64,000 bases of DNA. Origin: Motacilla alba alba. Its lineage: Eukaryota; Chordata; Aves; Passeriformes; Motacillidae. The notes beneath the pieces were generated by a model. That model worked only from the letters and a program-made list of their open reading frames with translations, was not told where the DNA came from and did not search any database. Numbering within the stretch: position 1 is the first letter of the stretch; the number at the start of each line of letters is the position of its first letter. This document shows, piece after piece, positions 35,780-47,819 of the stretch. Location of the stretch: NCBI RefSeq assembly GCF_015832195.1, contig NC_052019.1, positions 45,449,016-45,513,015 on the forward strand, given 5' to 3'. The position numbers and the translations under genes are program-made.

Positions 35780-38700
35780 CTCCCACCAACATCTGTTTGA
35801 TTTTATCTACTTGAACTTTATCCTCCAGTTGAAGATTTATAAGCTGAAATCATCCCAGCCTATTAAAGTCAGGCTAATGTTAAAGCACTAACACAGAGAA
35901 TGAAAGTGCATTTTGCAGTCATCCACCTTTTGAAATCCTGCCGTGAGGGAAAGATATCAAAGTTTGAGAGATGTATGTTTAAATATGCTAGAAGTCTGCA
36001 TTCTGCACAGAGCCCCAGATGACTGAGAGATTAAGGAATCTAACTGTTGCCCTACTGTGGGGACAAGTTATTTACAGAACTATTATTTAGAAAGACAACA
36101 TGAAAAATACAGATGTTGTTTACATTTAAAGACTGTTTTCTTAGCAAAAACCATTATGGGTGATGAAAATTCACTCCAGATTTGTTCTCCCCTCCTCTTA
36201 ATTTCTGCATACACTGTAAATAAAAAGCATGACAGCAGACTTATTAGAGCCACTTGTCACTTATTTACTACATGGCACAATTAAGTGAGAATGCTTTTTA
36301 ATTTAAAATTAGAGGGGGAAAAAAAGAGCAAGACTTTCTATGAAGAGTCTGATAAAACATGCCAAAGAGAAAAAATATTGCACATTGCTACCTGCAAACG
36401 ATCTTCTGTGAAAGCCAGCAAAAGAAATTATTATCAATGTTGTCTCAGTTGCAGAACTTTTCCAAGAAAACAATTACTCTTCCTGTGAGTGCTGACACTT
36501 CTACAAACAGTGGTAATTTAGCAGTTGTTTTCCGGAACATTTTTTGGAATAGATTTGTTCAGTGTGCTCCAGATGACACTTTTTTTAACCTATAAAGGCA
36601 ATTCCAATTATAGTTTGTAGCACAGTATAGCACATAAATACATACCAAAACTTTAATACCAATTAGTTATTAGATGCTGCAAGGGGAAAAAATATGTACT
36701 GCTTTACCTCATGTAGCATCACTTGGACAAGAAATATGAACATGTTAGTGTTTGGTGGTGTGTTCCTTAAGAAGCTCAACCTGGTGTCTACAAATATATT
36801 TCTATATTTACACATCCCTACATGACTGTCAGACCCTCTTTGTAAGGAGGAACTCAAACTTACTTTACACACACTAGAAGTATTTTACTACAGTAGGAAG
36901 AGATGACCCTGGAGATTAAGGGATGTCCTTATCACTGCTAATGTATACAGTACCACTGGAAATTGCACTGACTCAGCTCTAAAGAAACCACTTGGCCACT
37001 TTTCCACCAGTCTGAAGCAGCAAGATATGCATGCACTGTACTGCACTCTGTGCAAAGGAAAAGGAAATCTTAAATTCTAAGTTCTTAGATGCTCCAACAC
37101 AAAGTTTACTGAGCCACAGTGAAAAGTGTAAGGTAGATGTTGGAACAACATTTTAAAGGAGGTATATCCCTGGAAGGAGCCAGGCACACCTCAGGAGAGG
37201 TTGCTTCACCTTCCATGGCCAGCACGTCCCAGGCAGAAACCATGGCTGTACTCTCAGGGTGGGAGTCCAGCCAAGCTTGCTGCAAGAGCCTTTGATTTCT
37301 CGAACATGTCCCATCCCAGCACCTTTGTCTTCCCCAGGTCCTGAGAGGCAGCTAAACTGCCACTGCCAGAGGGGAGATGCACACTGCATCCTTGCCACCC
37401 AAGGGAGAGGCTCCCTGCTACTGCTGCAGTATGCAGTAGAGAGGTGATGCTCTGCCCACTCCAGGAATTTCTCCAGGCAGTTATTTTTGTGAACTGGCAG
37501 ACATTCCCTTCTGAACAGGCAACAGTCTGAGTTTTGCACTGTTTTTTGGGGGAATTTTGCAGGGTGAGGGGAGGGGGCAAGGCAGAGGGATTGTTCTTTT
37601 TCTTACAGGAGGAAGAGCTCAGGCACTCTCAAAGCTCAAGTGGCAACATAAAGGAGCATAACAAGAGGGAGACTGAAAATCCTGCATACCTTCCCCTTGA
37701 CTGTCTGTTGTATGACATTTACCAGATGAGTATATGTAAAGTACCCTGTAATTAAGTTCATCTGATCATAATAACTTTTAGGAAACTTCAAAAACTATGT
37801 CAAAACTCAGAAGCCAGAATAATTTGTATTTATTCTAAGTAGATGAGCATGTTGCTCGAGCATAAATTACACTTTTATTTAGCATAAATCAAGCCAAATT
37901 ATTTGGTAGGGCTGTGGAACTGCACTTCAGATATGACCTGCCCTTTGCTTTACTAACTGTTTGGAGACCCTTCCCATTTCCAGCTCACAGCACATGCCCA
38001 TCTCTCTGACCTGCCCCTGCCTGTGTCTGCTCCTGCAGCACCAACCAGACCCACAGAGAGAGGAAGAAATTTGAAGTTGAAATTTGAAGTTGAAAGCCCT
38101 GCAGGACATAATGACAGGTGAAAATACCAAACTCCATTCGAACTAGGGCTCTCCTCAGGCATGTCATAGCTCCTGTCTCATGAAGGAACCAAACTCTGCA
38201 AATATATCATGGCCACATCTTTGCCATATCATTTTTGTATGCAATGACTGCTGCAGTGTAAACAAGACACCTCCTCCTGCCCTACAGTCGGTGAAAGAAG
38301 AAGTTTATCAAGGGGAAGATATTTAAATAGCAGTGTCTCCCCACAGCAGTATGTCCAAAAATAGCAAACTCTAAAAGCTGTACACTAATCTCACCAGAGA
38401 GGACTAAAATTTAAAAAACAAACAGATAAAAACCAACAAAAACCAAACAAGAAAACAATTTAAAAACCAAAAAAATAAAAAACAACTGTTGGACAACACT
38501 TATCTGATAATGAATTAAATTATGTCTGTGTTTCTTTCTTCTTTTCTTTTAAAACTGTATAGTAGTTAACTTATTGTTAAATACCAAAATATTTTAAAAG
38601 TCCTCAAGAATAAATGCTGCTGTGGAAGAAGGGCTACAGCCTGCATACCACACACCAAGCTGAATTCATCCTGTTTAGCCAAATAGCCTGAGTTAAACAC

Positions 38701-39340
38701 TGGTGAGAAAAACAGATTTATCCATCTCCATTTTCTCTCTTCATGACACAGATTTTCTGAATAAATACCATGTGTTTCCTGAAAACCAACATAATCATAG
38801 TTTAATGCTGGAATAGGTTTGTAGCAATTCAGCTTACTAACACCATAATTATAGCAAATGAGAGAGTTAAAGACATGAGGCTACAGGTGTTGCCCTCAAA
38901 GCAGCATGTGCAGGTGTGGGATGGAGCAGCGGCACCAGCAGCTGTACTCCAAGAGAGAGGAACACTTCTCCTTGAGAGTGCTGTCTCCCCTCAGCCCCCT
39001 TGATGTGCAAATGTCTCTGTCTCTCACTTTCCTGTATCTGTAAACCAGAGATAGTGAAGTTTTCCCTCTCAACGGGCCACCCCAAAATCTGCAGATTAAT
39101 CATTCTTTTTTAAAGGGCGGATGCTGCTAACAGGCAGTGTGAAAGATGCATAAATGCTTTATTTTTGTATTTTGTATTTGAAATACAGAATGCCTTGAGA
39201 AGCACAGTTTGCCAATAAGCATAAAAATACCATTAATATGTTCAGATTGTCATATCCAAAATCTGAAATTGAATCTATCATCAGCTGTGCTAGCAATGTA
39301 TTTTCTGCCAAGTTGCCACGGGTTACAGAAATGCATGATG
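35780..39340. other. Non-coding DNA, GC-richer patch at 37150-37450, G-rich run at 37548-37577
   Basis: The patch 37150-37450 holds overlapping minus frames 37153-37539 (128 codons) and 37254-37580 (108 codons) in different frames, neither recognisable. Four G-tracts at 37548-37577 have one loop of nine bases, outside the canonical quadruplex definition. An A/C tract lies at 38409-38484. At 38069-38093 TTTGAAGTTGAAA occurs twice in tandem. Confidence 0.5.
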
Positions 39341-39349
39341 ACAGCAATA

Positions 39350-39590
39350 AATAACTTTAATGACTGCTGATAATATCATGAAAAGAGCTCTGTGATACAC
39401 TGACATCATTTAGAGGTTTACTAGACATTATTAAGTGTTGTATCATGCCTCAGCTTGTCAGCTAATCATAGCAAATTGCTTGTGTATACGCATATTTTTC
39501 TCCATCTGCATGTATACGTAAAAATAAATATTATACACTATTTATACATAATTTATTCAACTTATTTTCACGTGAACAAACCTAAAATAG
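39350..39590. promoter_or_regulatory. Candidate conserved non-coding block (low confidence)
   Basis: The block is free of simple repeats and has TGACATCATTTA, CAGCTAATCATAGCAAATTG and two GTATACG words (39485 and 39513), followed by an ATAAATATTATACACTATTT run. Texture and motif density resemble conserved developmental elements, but nothing here proves conservation. Confidence 0.2.
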
Positions 39591-39592
39591 AC

Positions 39593-39635
39593 ACATGCCA
39601 GTTACACAACTGGCATGTATCTGATGTGTAACTGG
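39593..39635. repeat. Hairpin with two mutually exclusive stems
   Basis: ACATGCCAGTT (39593-39603), ACAC loop, AACTGGCATGT (39608-39618) forms a perfect 11-bp stem. CCAGTTACACA (39598-39608) is also the exact reverse complement of TGTGTAACTGG (39625-39635), giving an alternative 11-bp stem with a 16-base loop. The two structures share the left arm and cannot coexist. No transcript is evident here. Confidence 0.85.
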
Positions 39636-39649
39636 ACGTACCTTCGGAT

Positions 39650-42600
39650 TCTGTACAAATAAAAGACCTTTTCAAACAAAACTGATTACTATCCTCACAA
39701 CCTCTCAAGCAGTGGTGTGATCTAACACTACACACTAGAGCCTATTTGTCAAATGTATTTGCCATTCTTTAATGCTTTTTGCATTTGGCCTTCCTGGAAG
39801 TTTGTTGGTATGACTGTCACAGCAAATAAGCCTTTCTGGGAATAAGCAATAGAGTGACAAGGTATTTTCACAAACACCTGCAGTAAGAAGAGTTTCATAA
39901 TGAAATGACCTTCAAATCAAATAAAACAGAGGTTGGATGACCTCAGTGTTTCTGCTTAAGTTAGAAAATATTGAATACTTTACATTATATCTTGATATGT
40001 CTTCCTCCCACCACTCTGGGACTACTGTTAATGCGAAAAAATAAAAAACTTTAAGCTACTATTGCTAACACCATATAGTTGTAAAACGCAGACATTACCA
40101 AAACAAGTTTAAACAGTACATATTATTTTCATTTATATTTTCATTTATAATTTCATGTCCTTAAGGAAAGAAATACTTCTACTTTTTTTGTTTTTGTTTT
40201 TTTTTTTGCATTTTAAGACATCCCTTAAAGAAGGGGAAGATCACTATTTACAGATGTAATCGTGTCATATTCACCATCCACATTAAATGTATTCTTAAAT
40301 GGCAAAAAATAAGATTTTAAAACCATGTTTTAAATCATGTACACTTGTCAAAAATACAAATATGACAAGATCCCTTTAAGAAGTGACATTTAGCAGTACC
40401 TATTGACATGGAAGGACTTTGGAAAGATGACATATAGGCTTGCAGATGCACAACAGATCAAGCACTTACATCTGCTTCTGCAACTCACATGTCACCCTTT
40501 TCCATCCACTATATGATTTGCACATCAACATGATTACACCAAGCTGGGTTATACATCATAAAATGCATTTGCCTGTCAAAAAGTTACCAATGCTATTCTT
40601 TCTCCTCCTTAAGCAACTATTCCCTGTGGGTTACGTATCCCCCAGCGTTTAGGTACAAGCAAAGGGTTTATTTCCTAGCAACCTCCAGTTCTGAAGTGAC
40701 ACTATGATCAAGATTTATATGTTGCAGGCATAATTTTAGGTATGATTATTAACTGTGTTTAGTTTTAGGGACAAGATTTGTAACTTGTGAAAACTAAGAA
40801 AATATAATGTGATTAATAACTGTTCAGGGTCCTAACCTAAACATAGGGGCACAGCATGCTGCATTCACGTTTTTTACTCTTTTTTTTAACCCTTTAAATG
40901 GCCTGAAGAAACATGGCTGAGAAACCTTAAAAAAGTTGTTGAAATAGATAATTGTTTTTGCATTATGTGAATGCAACAACTTGCATACAGTACAATGCAA
41001 AAAAATCAAATGCCCCAAAGAGGCCTAGCTTAGTTCCTAAAAAATCCCCAAGATGACATGGTTCATTATAGGTTCATCCGTGGTCCTAAGAAAAGTTAAA
41101 GAAAGAAATCATTATGGCTGATTATGTTGTCTCAATAACAAGTATCTATTAAAAGAACCTGAACTTCCATGCTGTTTCTGATAAACCTTCCAGTACATGA
41201 CGAAAGGATTTACAGCTACCAAGGTTATGAGGTGGCAGGAGTCAGATCCATTTCTGCACCTCTTTCTCAAGGGTCACTTAATGTGGAGGAAGGAAAACTC
41301 GTGGGGCCTCACTTGGCACTTCTCAGGCTAAGAAGCTCCAACTGAATTAAAACAAAACCAAGTTCATTAATAAGTAGCATCCCTACTAGGAAGTCTAAAT
41401 GAGCCTTTCTTAGCAGTGAACCTTTTGTTTCCCCCAGGATAAAGTGCTTGTGAAGTCATAAAACACCTCCAATTCTCAAAGACCATAACCTCCTAAATGT
41501 CATCTCTGCCCTTCTTCCTTCAAAGGGCTCTGAATCTGTGCGTGCAGCAGCACACAGAAATTGGTTAGTGTTGGCAAACAGCGTGACAACTGCAACACAA
41601 ACCCAAGAGGGGAAAATAAACAACCCTTCAGTCATCCCAGTCATTGGAGCCATGTGGGCATTTAACATGCTGTGGGTTCCTCGGGTCTTGGAGAACATAA
41701 ATTAGTGCAATAAGTGATACAATTAATGAATTTCAGCAGTCAGATATAAGCACGAGTAATGTATCCAGGAATAAATCAGCCAGTTGTTAAACAACAAAGC
41801 CCCGTTGCTTTGGGCTATCCTGAATTCCTAGGCTCTCCTTGGACCCACTCATGAAACAAAATCACTTTCCAGACAAAAAAAAACAAAAACTGTAAACATA
41901 TAGGGATGAAATTTCCTCTCAGACTCCTTTTATTCAATGCACCTGTTTCCCAGACCTACCTTGCACCCTGAGTGTCCCCTATTTCTAGGAGAGAGTAATT
42001 TTCTCCCCGTCTGGCTTCATGCAATGTCTCCCAACTCTAGCTTCTGTTCAAGAAGGAAAGAATTTGTCTATCTAAACACCTGATCCTGAGCGTCTGCATT
42101 TTCAGGCATCATATCTCCCTTCCAAAGGCTGAATGAGGTCTCTTCCAAAATCTATTTCAGTAGTTTGGGATGAGTGAATGAAGTCATCTGTGCCATACAA
42201 ACCATGCCAGGTGATTCCATCAGGAGTGCAAAAAGTTCCAAATATTATAATACATAAAGAAAAAAATGCTCATGAATAACCTGTAAATAATATAATTTTG
42301 ATACCTTCTATCTATAGTTTGATTTTATAAAGCAATGCATTTTAAGACCAGTTCTTCCCAATATGCCTATCTGCCCTGCAGATAAATATTTGCACTGTTC
42401 AGCAGTTGAGTGCTTGGCCCAGCTTGTAAAGGGTGAAAAAAAATTACCAAAGCAGCAAAATCAGATCACTGCTATTTTAAAATCCTAATGAGTGTGAACA
42501 GGCAAATACAGGGCAGAAACTTCTTTCTGAAAAATGAATGAATTTAAGATACTGTTTTGGAAATTGATTAGTCTCCTCCCAATTTTATGTCAAAGTTATA

Positions 42601-43140
42601 ACATTTTGGGTAAGAGTCCAAAATATTAAGAGAGTGACTTACCAAATCTTGAGCTTTGACAATCTGGTTTCCTTTGTTTGAAAACTCAGAGCTTTGGTAA
42701 AAACAGAACTGTGAATTATCAGCATGGATTTTACACCATTTTAAGACAAGCACATACAGTTAAAAGAATCCAAGTCCAAGTATGCTCAGCCTTAATGGAA
42801 TTTCCCTAAAATGACATATTTTTCCTTTCTGTCAGGTATGCTAGCCAACCAGAGAACAGGCTAAAGCAAAGTGTAAATATCTAACACAAGAAAATGCTGC
42901 TGTGACACAACATACATGTATTTTAAATACTTCAACCAACCCAGATTTTACAGAATCTTTTACAGAAAATCCTGCTCCCTAGCCTTTCTGGAAACTCAAT
43001 CAATAAGGAGACTAGAGAGTAGAATATTTATAAATATATAGAGTCAAAACACTAAAGTCTATTGTAAACTGACTCAAAGAAAGTGGTGTGAAGTTTCACA
43101 TCGGGTTACATCAAAATCCCTGCGACATCCTGATTTCCCT
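39650..43140. other. Non-coding AT-rich DNA, no gene seen
   Basis: Short frames only (80 codons or less), none recognised. A T-rich run lies at 40181-40209, T8 near 40881 and an A/C scrap at 41873-41890. No transposon was recognised. Confidence 0.55.
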
Positions 43141-43179
43141 TTTGGATTTAAAGGCAGAGAATTACACCGCTTTTCTGTT

Positions 43180-43790
43180 TCTTTCCACCCCGTTGCACCC
43201 ATGGGATAGCGTCAGCCAGTAGCTGCCCTGCCTGAGGCTGTGCTGGGGCACGGAGGGTCCATGGGAGCCTCTCCTCACTCAGAGCCATAATGGACATGGT
43301 GTGCTGGGCCCACGGACAGGCAGCTTTTGAGGGGCTTTTTGAGACCCTCCCTCTGGGGCACGTAACATGTAAAGAGGTGAAAGTTACCCATATGCTTTGG
43401 ACCACATGGGAGGAGAGTTACTCACTGCTGGACCCTGAAAAGCAATCAGAAGGCTTTCTCGGGGCAAAGGGCAGAGGGGTTACCTGAGGATGGTGTGTAC
43501 ATGAGCCTTCTACTGCACTGGTACAGATTCCAGACCTAAATATAGGTCTTGGCCATTGCCAGCTTAGTTCAGTAACCCGAACCCCGAGGGGCAGCTCCTG
43601 TGGCCAGCACCCTTCCTGCTGCCCACTGGCATGTGTTAAACAGCTACTCATACAGGCCCTGCTGCTGGGACTCCCAGTCCAGCAGCCTCCTGACAGCTGG
43701 TGACGCTCTCACAGCACCTTCCTGCAGCCACCATGCAGCTGGTGAGCTGGAGCACAGGTTGCCTTGCACAGCAGCTTGTTTCCTCAGGGA
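43180..43790. other. GC-richer patch, unrecognised
   Basis: About 600 bp of clearly higher G/C content than its surroundings, with abrupt edges and overlapping short frames on both strands (43148-43405 and 43418-43651 minus; 43290-43487 and 43600-43887 plus). No domain or LTR boundary was identified. It could be an old, decayed retroelement or a local composition shift. No frame is preferred. Confidence 0.4.
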
Positions 43791-43899
43791 CACTAAGCAA
43801 TATTCCTCTCACTCAGCAAGAATATTGAAGAAGTCTTCAGGCTATTTGGACCTCCACAAGACAGAATCACAAGTGACATGCCCCTGATCCACATCACCG

Positions 43900-45940
43900 T
43901 GGACACAGTAGTCCCTACTCCACACCCCAAAAATTGCCCTGAAACTTGCTATGGAAATCCAAATTTTACACAAACCTCAGTGAAAACTGGATTCTCACTT
44001 TTAGGTGGAGGTCAGAAATCTGGAGAAGAATTAAAGCTGTCAAGAACAAGATAACACATAGCAAAAAGTTCTCCTTCATGTTCTAAGGAGATATTCACAA
44101 AGCATGAACATGCCTCATTTATTTTGATAATGCTTTACTAAGGGAGGGTGAGGTGTTGGCTGTCACTACATCTTATTCCCCAACCTACTTAGCATAAATC
44201 CAGTTCCTTGGCTTTTTTGGAAAAGCTCTGTGATGCAGATAAAGTAGTCAAGCTAGGAAATGAACCTGAAAAAAAAATTCAGATGACTGAGGAAAATAAG
44301 TATACAAACAAATAAAGACGATGGAAAAAAATTAAAGCATGAGAGCACAGTGCAAAGCAATCAAGCAGTTCCAGATGCTGATGCACCATAAGCAGAGGCT
44401 CTCAGCAAGGACTGAGGACAACTCTGATTTTTAGTAAGGCTCCAGAACAGCCTAACCTTTGAAATGCATAATATATATGCAAGAGTCTTATGAAGACCAA
44501 GTCAAATTCTTCCATATTCTTTGTATGCAACTCTGCACCTTTCACTTTTTGAATCTTGGCATTTTGGGCGGCGGCAGTCTGGAGTATTAACTGGTCCTCA
44601 TAAAGGAGCTCTCCCAGGTCTGTTGCAAAACATACTTCAACATGGGGTTTCCTCAGATATTCCTAGCCATAAAGCTACCCCCCAGATGCTCCCCAGCGAT
44701 CCAACATCCCTCTCCAAAACCAAAGTAACACAAGAAAACCACCACTCTCCTACTTACCACCAAAGCTCTCTGGAGCGGGCAGATTTTTAGAGCGTCACTA
44801 AAATGCTACACAAAATTGAGATAAAGATCATAAAATTAAAATATTTCAGCACCACAGATTTGTTTGTCCATATTGAGTGATGTATATTGCATATAAAAGT
44901 GCATCTAAATTAACATTTCATAACAATCAATAACATACACAAAGGGACGTGAGAAAGGTAAGAAAATCAATGTGGTGAATTGAATTTATATGTGTATTTT
45001 ATCTTTAAAAAGGAAAGACACCTTTATACTATAGGTCTTGATATCGTTGAAGAATTACTCCCAGTACTGCCTTAGAAAGGAAACCAGGGAAGCATATTAT
45101 TCTGCATAGATGAATTGCTTGTCTACATATTTTCCTTAAGATTCTGGAGCTCTTGGATTATGTTTTGTAAATCAGTTAGCTTCCTAGCCAGAGATTAAGG
45201 TAAATTCTGCTAAGGACTAAAAGTTGACTTAGAGCATTAAGAAGGATTAATGTTTAGCTGTGGTGAAGCTGAAGTAGTAGGTTAGCATGTTTACGCAGTG
45301 CTGTAGATCACAATTAATCCAAAATTAGTATAAAAGATCAACAGCAACTGCTCTCGCATGCCAGCTTGGCTTAGTCCTAAAATCAAGACTTACTTTGGGG
45401 GCAATCTGTGTGCAAAGTTGCCGTGTATGTGCCCTAATAGGTTTAAAGCTTTCAGAGGAATCCATGCATTTTAAATGTTTAGCTTCTTTGCCCTCTGCTT
45501 TGAGAAAATAAATGTAGAAGTCAGTACTCGAGATGCTTCTGCTTTCTATCTGTGTCACAGATCTGTCAGAATAGATTGGTGCTAGCAATGAACAAAAGCA
45601 AATACAATCTCCTGCCTTATAAAGAAGAGGTTTTTAAAATATGTGCTTTCATTCATCATGAGAGATTAATAAAATAACAGGGTTTTTTCTGGCAGAAAAT
45701 GCTCATTTTGTATAACAAAAATAGATAGAAGCACACATGATGTCCAGATATAGACATGGGCATATATAGTTTTGAAAAATATATCTCTCAGTTCTGTAAC
45801 CATAGAAAATGTACAGTAATATATTTAAAGACATAGCTGGAAGATGATTTTAAGTGACATCTAACAACATAGTTTAAGAGAGAGAGGTGAGGTTGTAGGG
45901 CCCTCTCAACTTCAAAGTCAGTATAAATGATGATATCTAG
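43900..45940. other. Non-coding DNA, no gene seen
   Basis: AT-rich DNA with short open frames (89 codons or less), no recognisable family and no striking repeat. Confidence 0.55.
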
Positions 45941-45952
45941 CTCTCTCCAAAA

Positions 45953-46330
45953 TTGACAACAGCTCTGTGGTCTTCAAAACGGGAGCCATGTTGCAACACG
46001 CAGCGTGTAACCCAGCTCAGACTGCTGGTGCATCCAGGCTTGAGCCCAGCATGGCTGGTCCAGCCCAGCCCTGTGCCCTTACAGATCTGCTCTCAGCCTC
46101 AGGAAAGGAGGGCTGGGAAGGGCCAGGCAGGGACTCTGGAAGGCAGCTCATGGCTCCAGCATACAGGCTACCACACCTTTGAGATCACTCAGAAGAGAGC
46201 AGCATGTGCTGTCGAGGGCTTAAATGCAGTATTCATAAGGAGGCTGCTCAGGAGGCAACCATCATCGGACAGGGTGGTCCTACAGTTATGGAGCCAGAAT
46301 GTTCAGGAGCAGGGGATTAATTGCCCCTAA
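45953..46330. other. GC-richer patch with a 125-codon open frame, unrecognised
   Basis: The patch contrasts sharply with its AT-rich flanks and keeps a plus frame open for 125 codons. The translation (Gln/Arg/Ser/Pro-rich) shows no domain, and a second plus frame (45967-46182) overlaps it. Open frames of this size are expected where stop codons are diluted by G/C. Old transposon sequence or a cryptic exon are the alternatives. Confidence 0.35.
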
Positions 46331-46339
46331 AGCAGAAAG

Positions 46340-47670
46340 CAGGTGCCAAACTAAGAGATTCGTCTGACCTGCAACTTGTGAAATTAAACAGGTGAAAGTA
46401 AAAACAAGCTCATCTTGTAGAACAGAAGCCTGCCCTATGAGTCAGACTATAAGCACCTTGAGTCCTTTGGGGGAGGATCTACTATGGGTGTCTGGGGTCT
46501 TTTTGTGGCTTATTTCTTTTTGGGCAGAGCCTTTTTGCTCTCATCCAGGAAAAATGGGTTTGCTTACAGTGTTGTATTACTTTAGTACAATCAGTACTAA
46601 TTCCAAAATTCATGGCTGAACTTGGTTACTAATTAATGATCTTTAAATCTTTTATTTCTATACTAATGAAAAACCAGAAACACACATTCTGAGCATCACT
46701 TTCATACCACTGAAATACATTGAAACTGAAGGAACAGTGTAGTGTTATATCAGGAAAGCCATACCATACACATCCCAATAGCACAGAAGATGCTGATGCC
46801 AAACCAAATGAGCTGAGAAATTTCAATCAGTTTCCCTGTGCATTTCACAGCTGCAACAAACATTCTTGCTGGGGTGTGCCCAGCAGTGAGGGCTATTTGC
46901 AGAGATGTTTGCTGTGCAATTTTTTCAGTTACTGGATACTAAACTTACAAGACAATTCATTGCTTCCACTGGAAGAATACTGAGAGAGTACTGAGAGATG
47001 GTAACATCTGTGCCTATATCTAGCTAACCGCATTCAAGCTGTGATGGTGATGACATTTGTGAGACTTGATTAAACTTTTCTTTAATCCCATTCTTTATTT
47101 TAGAAACACACACGCGAACAATTTCATATGCAAGTCTGAAAGGAAACTGTGAACTGATGCAATGTGGCCTCATGCAAGAAATTTGAAAATTCCCTTTCTG
47201 AAGTCTGTCTCCAAGACACACATAGGGCTTCCTGTTTATGGGACTCTTCATGCCCACAAGCTATGTATTAAAAAAGAAAGAAAAAAAAAGTGGGGTATAA
47301 ACATAACCCAGGCAAATTCACTAAAAGTACAGATCAGCTCACTATGGGCTTGTGCTGGATTCATCTCTTTGATTCTTGCAGGATTTTCTTTACTAAAACA
47401 CTTTAAAACACATCTACTCTCAGGAGATTTTGACCCACCACACTAAATCAGGCCTTCTTCAGATTTTCCCATGCAAACTTATAGAGAGGCTCTGGTAGGG
47501 GATTTTCATACTATGACCTCTTTATTCTGCGCTACCTTCAGCCTCAAACGAACAGGAGAAGCTGCCCAAATACACTTGCCCACCAAACACAGGTTAAGAA
47601 AAAAAACTTAAGGATTCCTTCTTTTAACCAGGGAAATTCAGCTCAGGAACATCACCCAGTTTTCAAAGAC
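46340..47670. other. Non-coding DNA, no gene seen
   Basis: Ordinary mixed-composition DNA with short frames (94 codons or less). ACTGAGAGAGTACTGAGAGATG around 46979 contains a tiny tandem repeat of TACTGAGAGA. Nothing else stands out. Confidence 0.5.
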
Positions 47671-47677
47671 CTCCTGC

Positions 47678-47815
47678 TTTACCCAATTTTACAGCTGGGC
47701 AAATGAGACAATCAGAGGTGCCAGGACGTATGCCTAAGGTCACACAGAGATAGGAGTTTGGAGTAGCTGGCATATCCCTGCATCACACACCCCTATGCCA
47801 TGAACAACATTGCCT
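47678..47815 (+). mobile_element. MIR-like SINE remnant
   Basis: CCCAATTTTACAGCTGGGCA, AATGAGACAATCAGAGGTG, CCTAAGGTCACACAGA and AGTAGCTGGCA follow, in order, the classic MIR/CORE-SINE tail pattern (CCATTTTACAGATGxGxAAACTGAGGC, CCAAGGTCACACAGC, GAGCTGG). The end (CCCTATGCC) also fits. MIR-type SINEs are common in mammals but survive as rare, very old copies in birds and reptiles. Confidence 0.5.
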
Positions 47816-47819
47816 GCTT

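Noticed and set aside
37548..37577. G-rich run as a second quadruplex
   Set aside because: One loop is nine bases, so it fails the canonical rule. Only a long-loop structure is possible.
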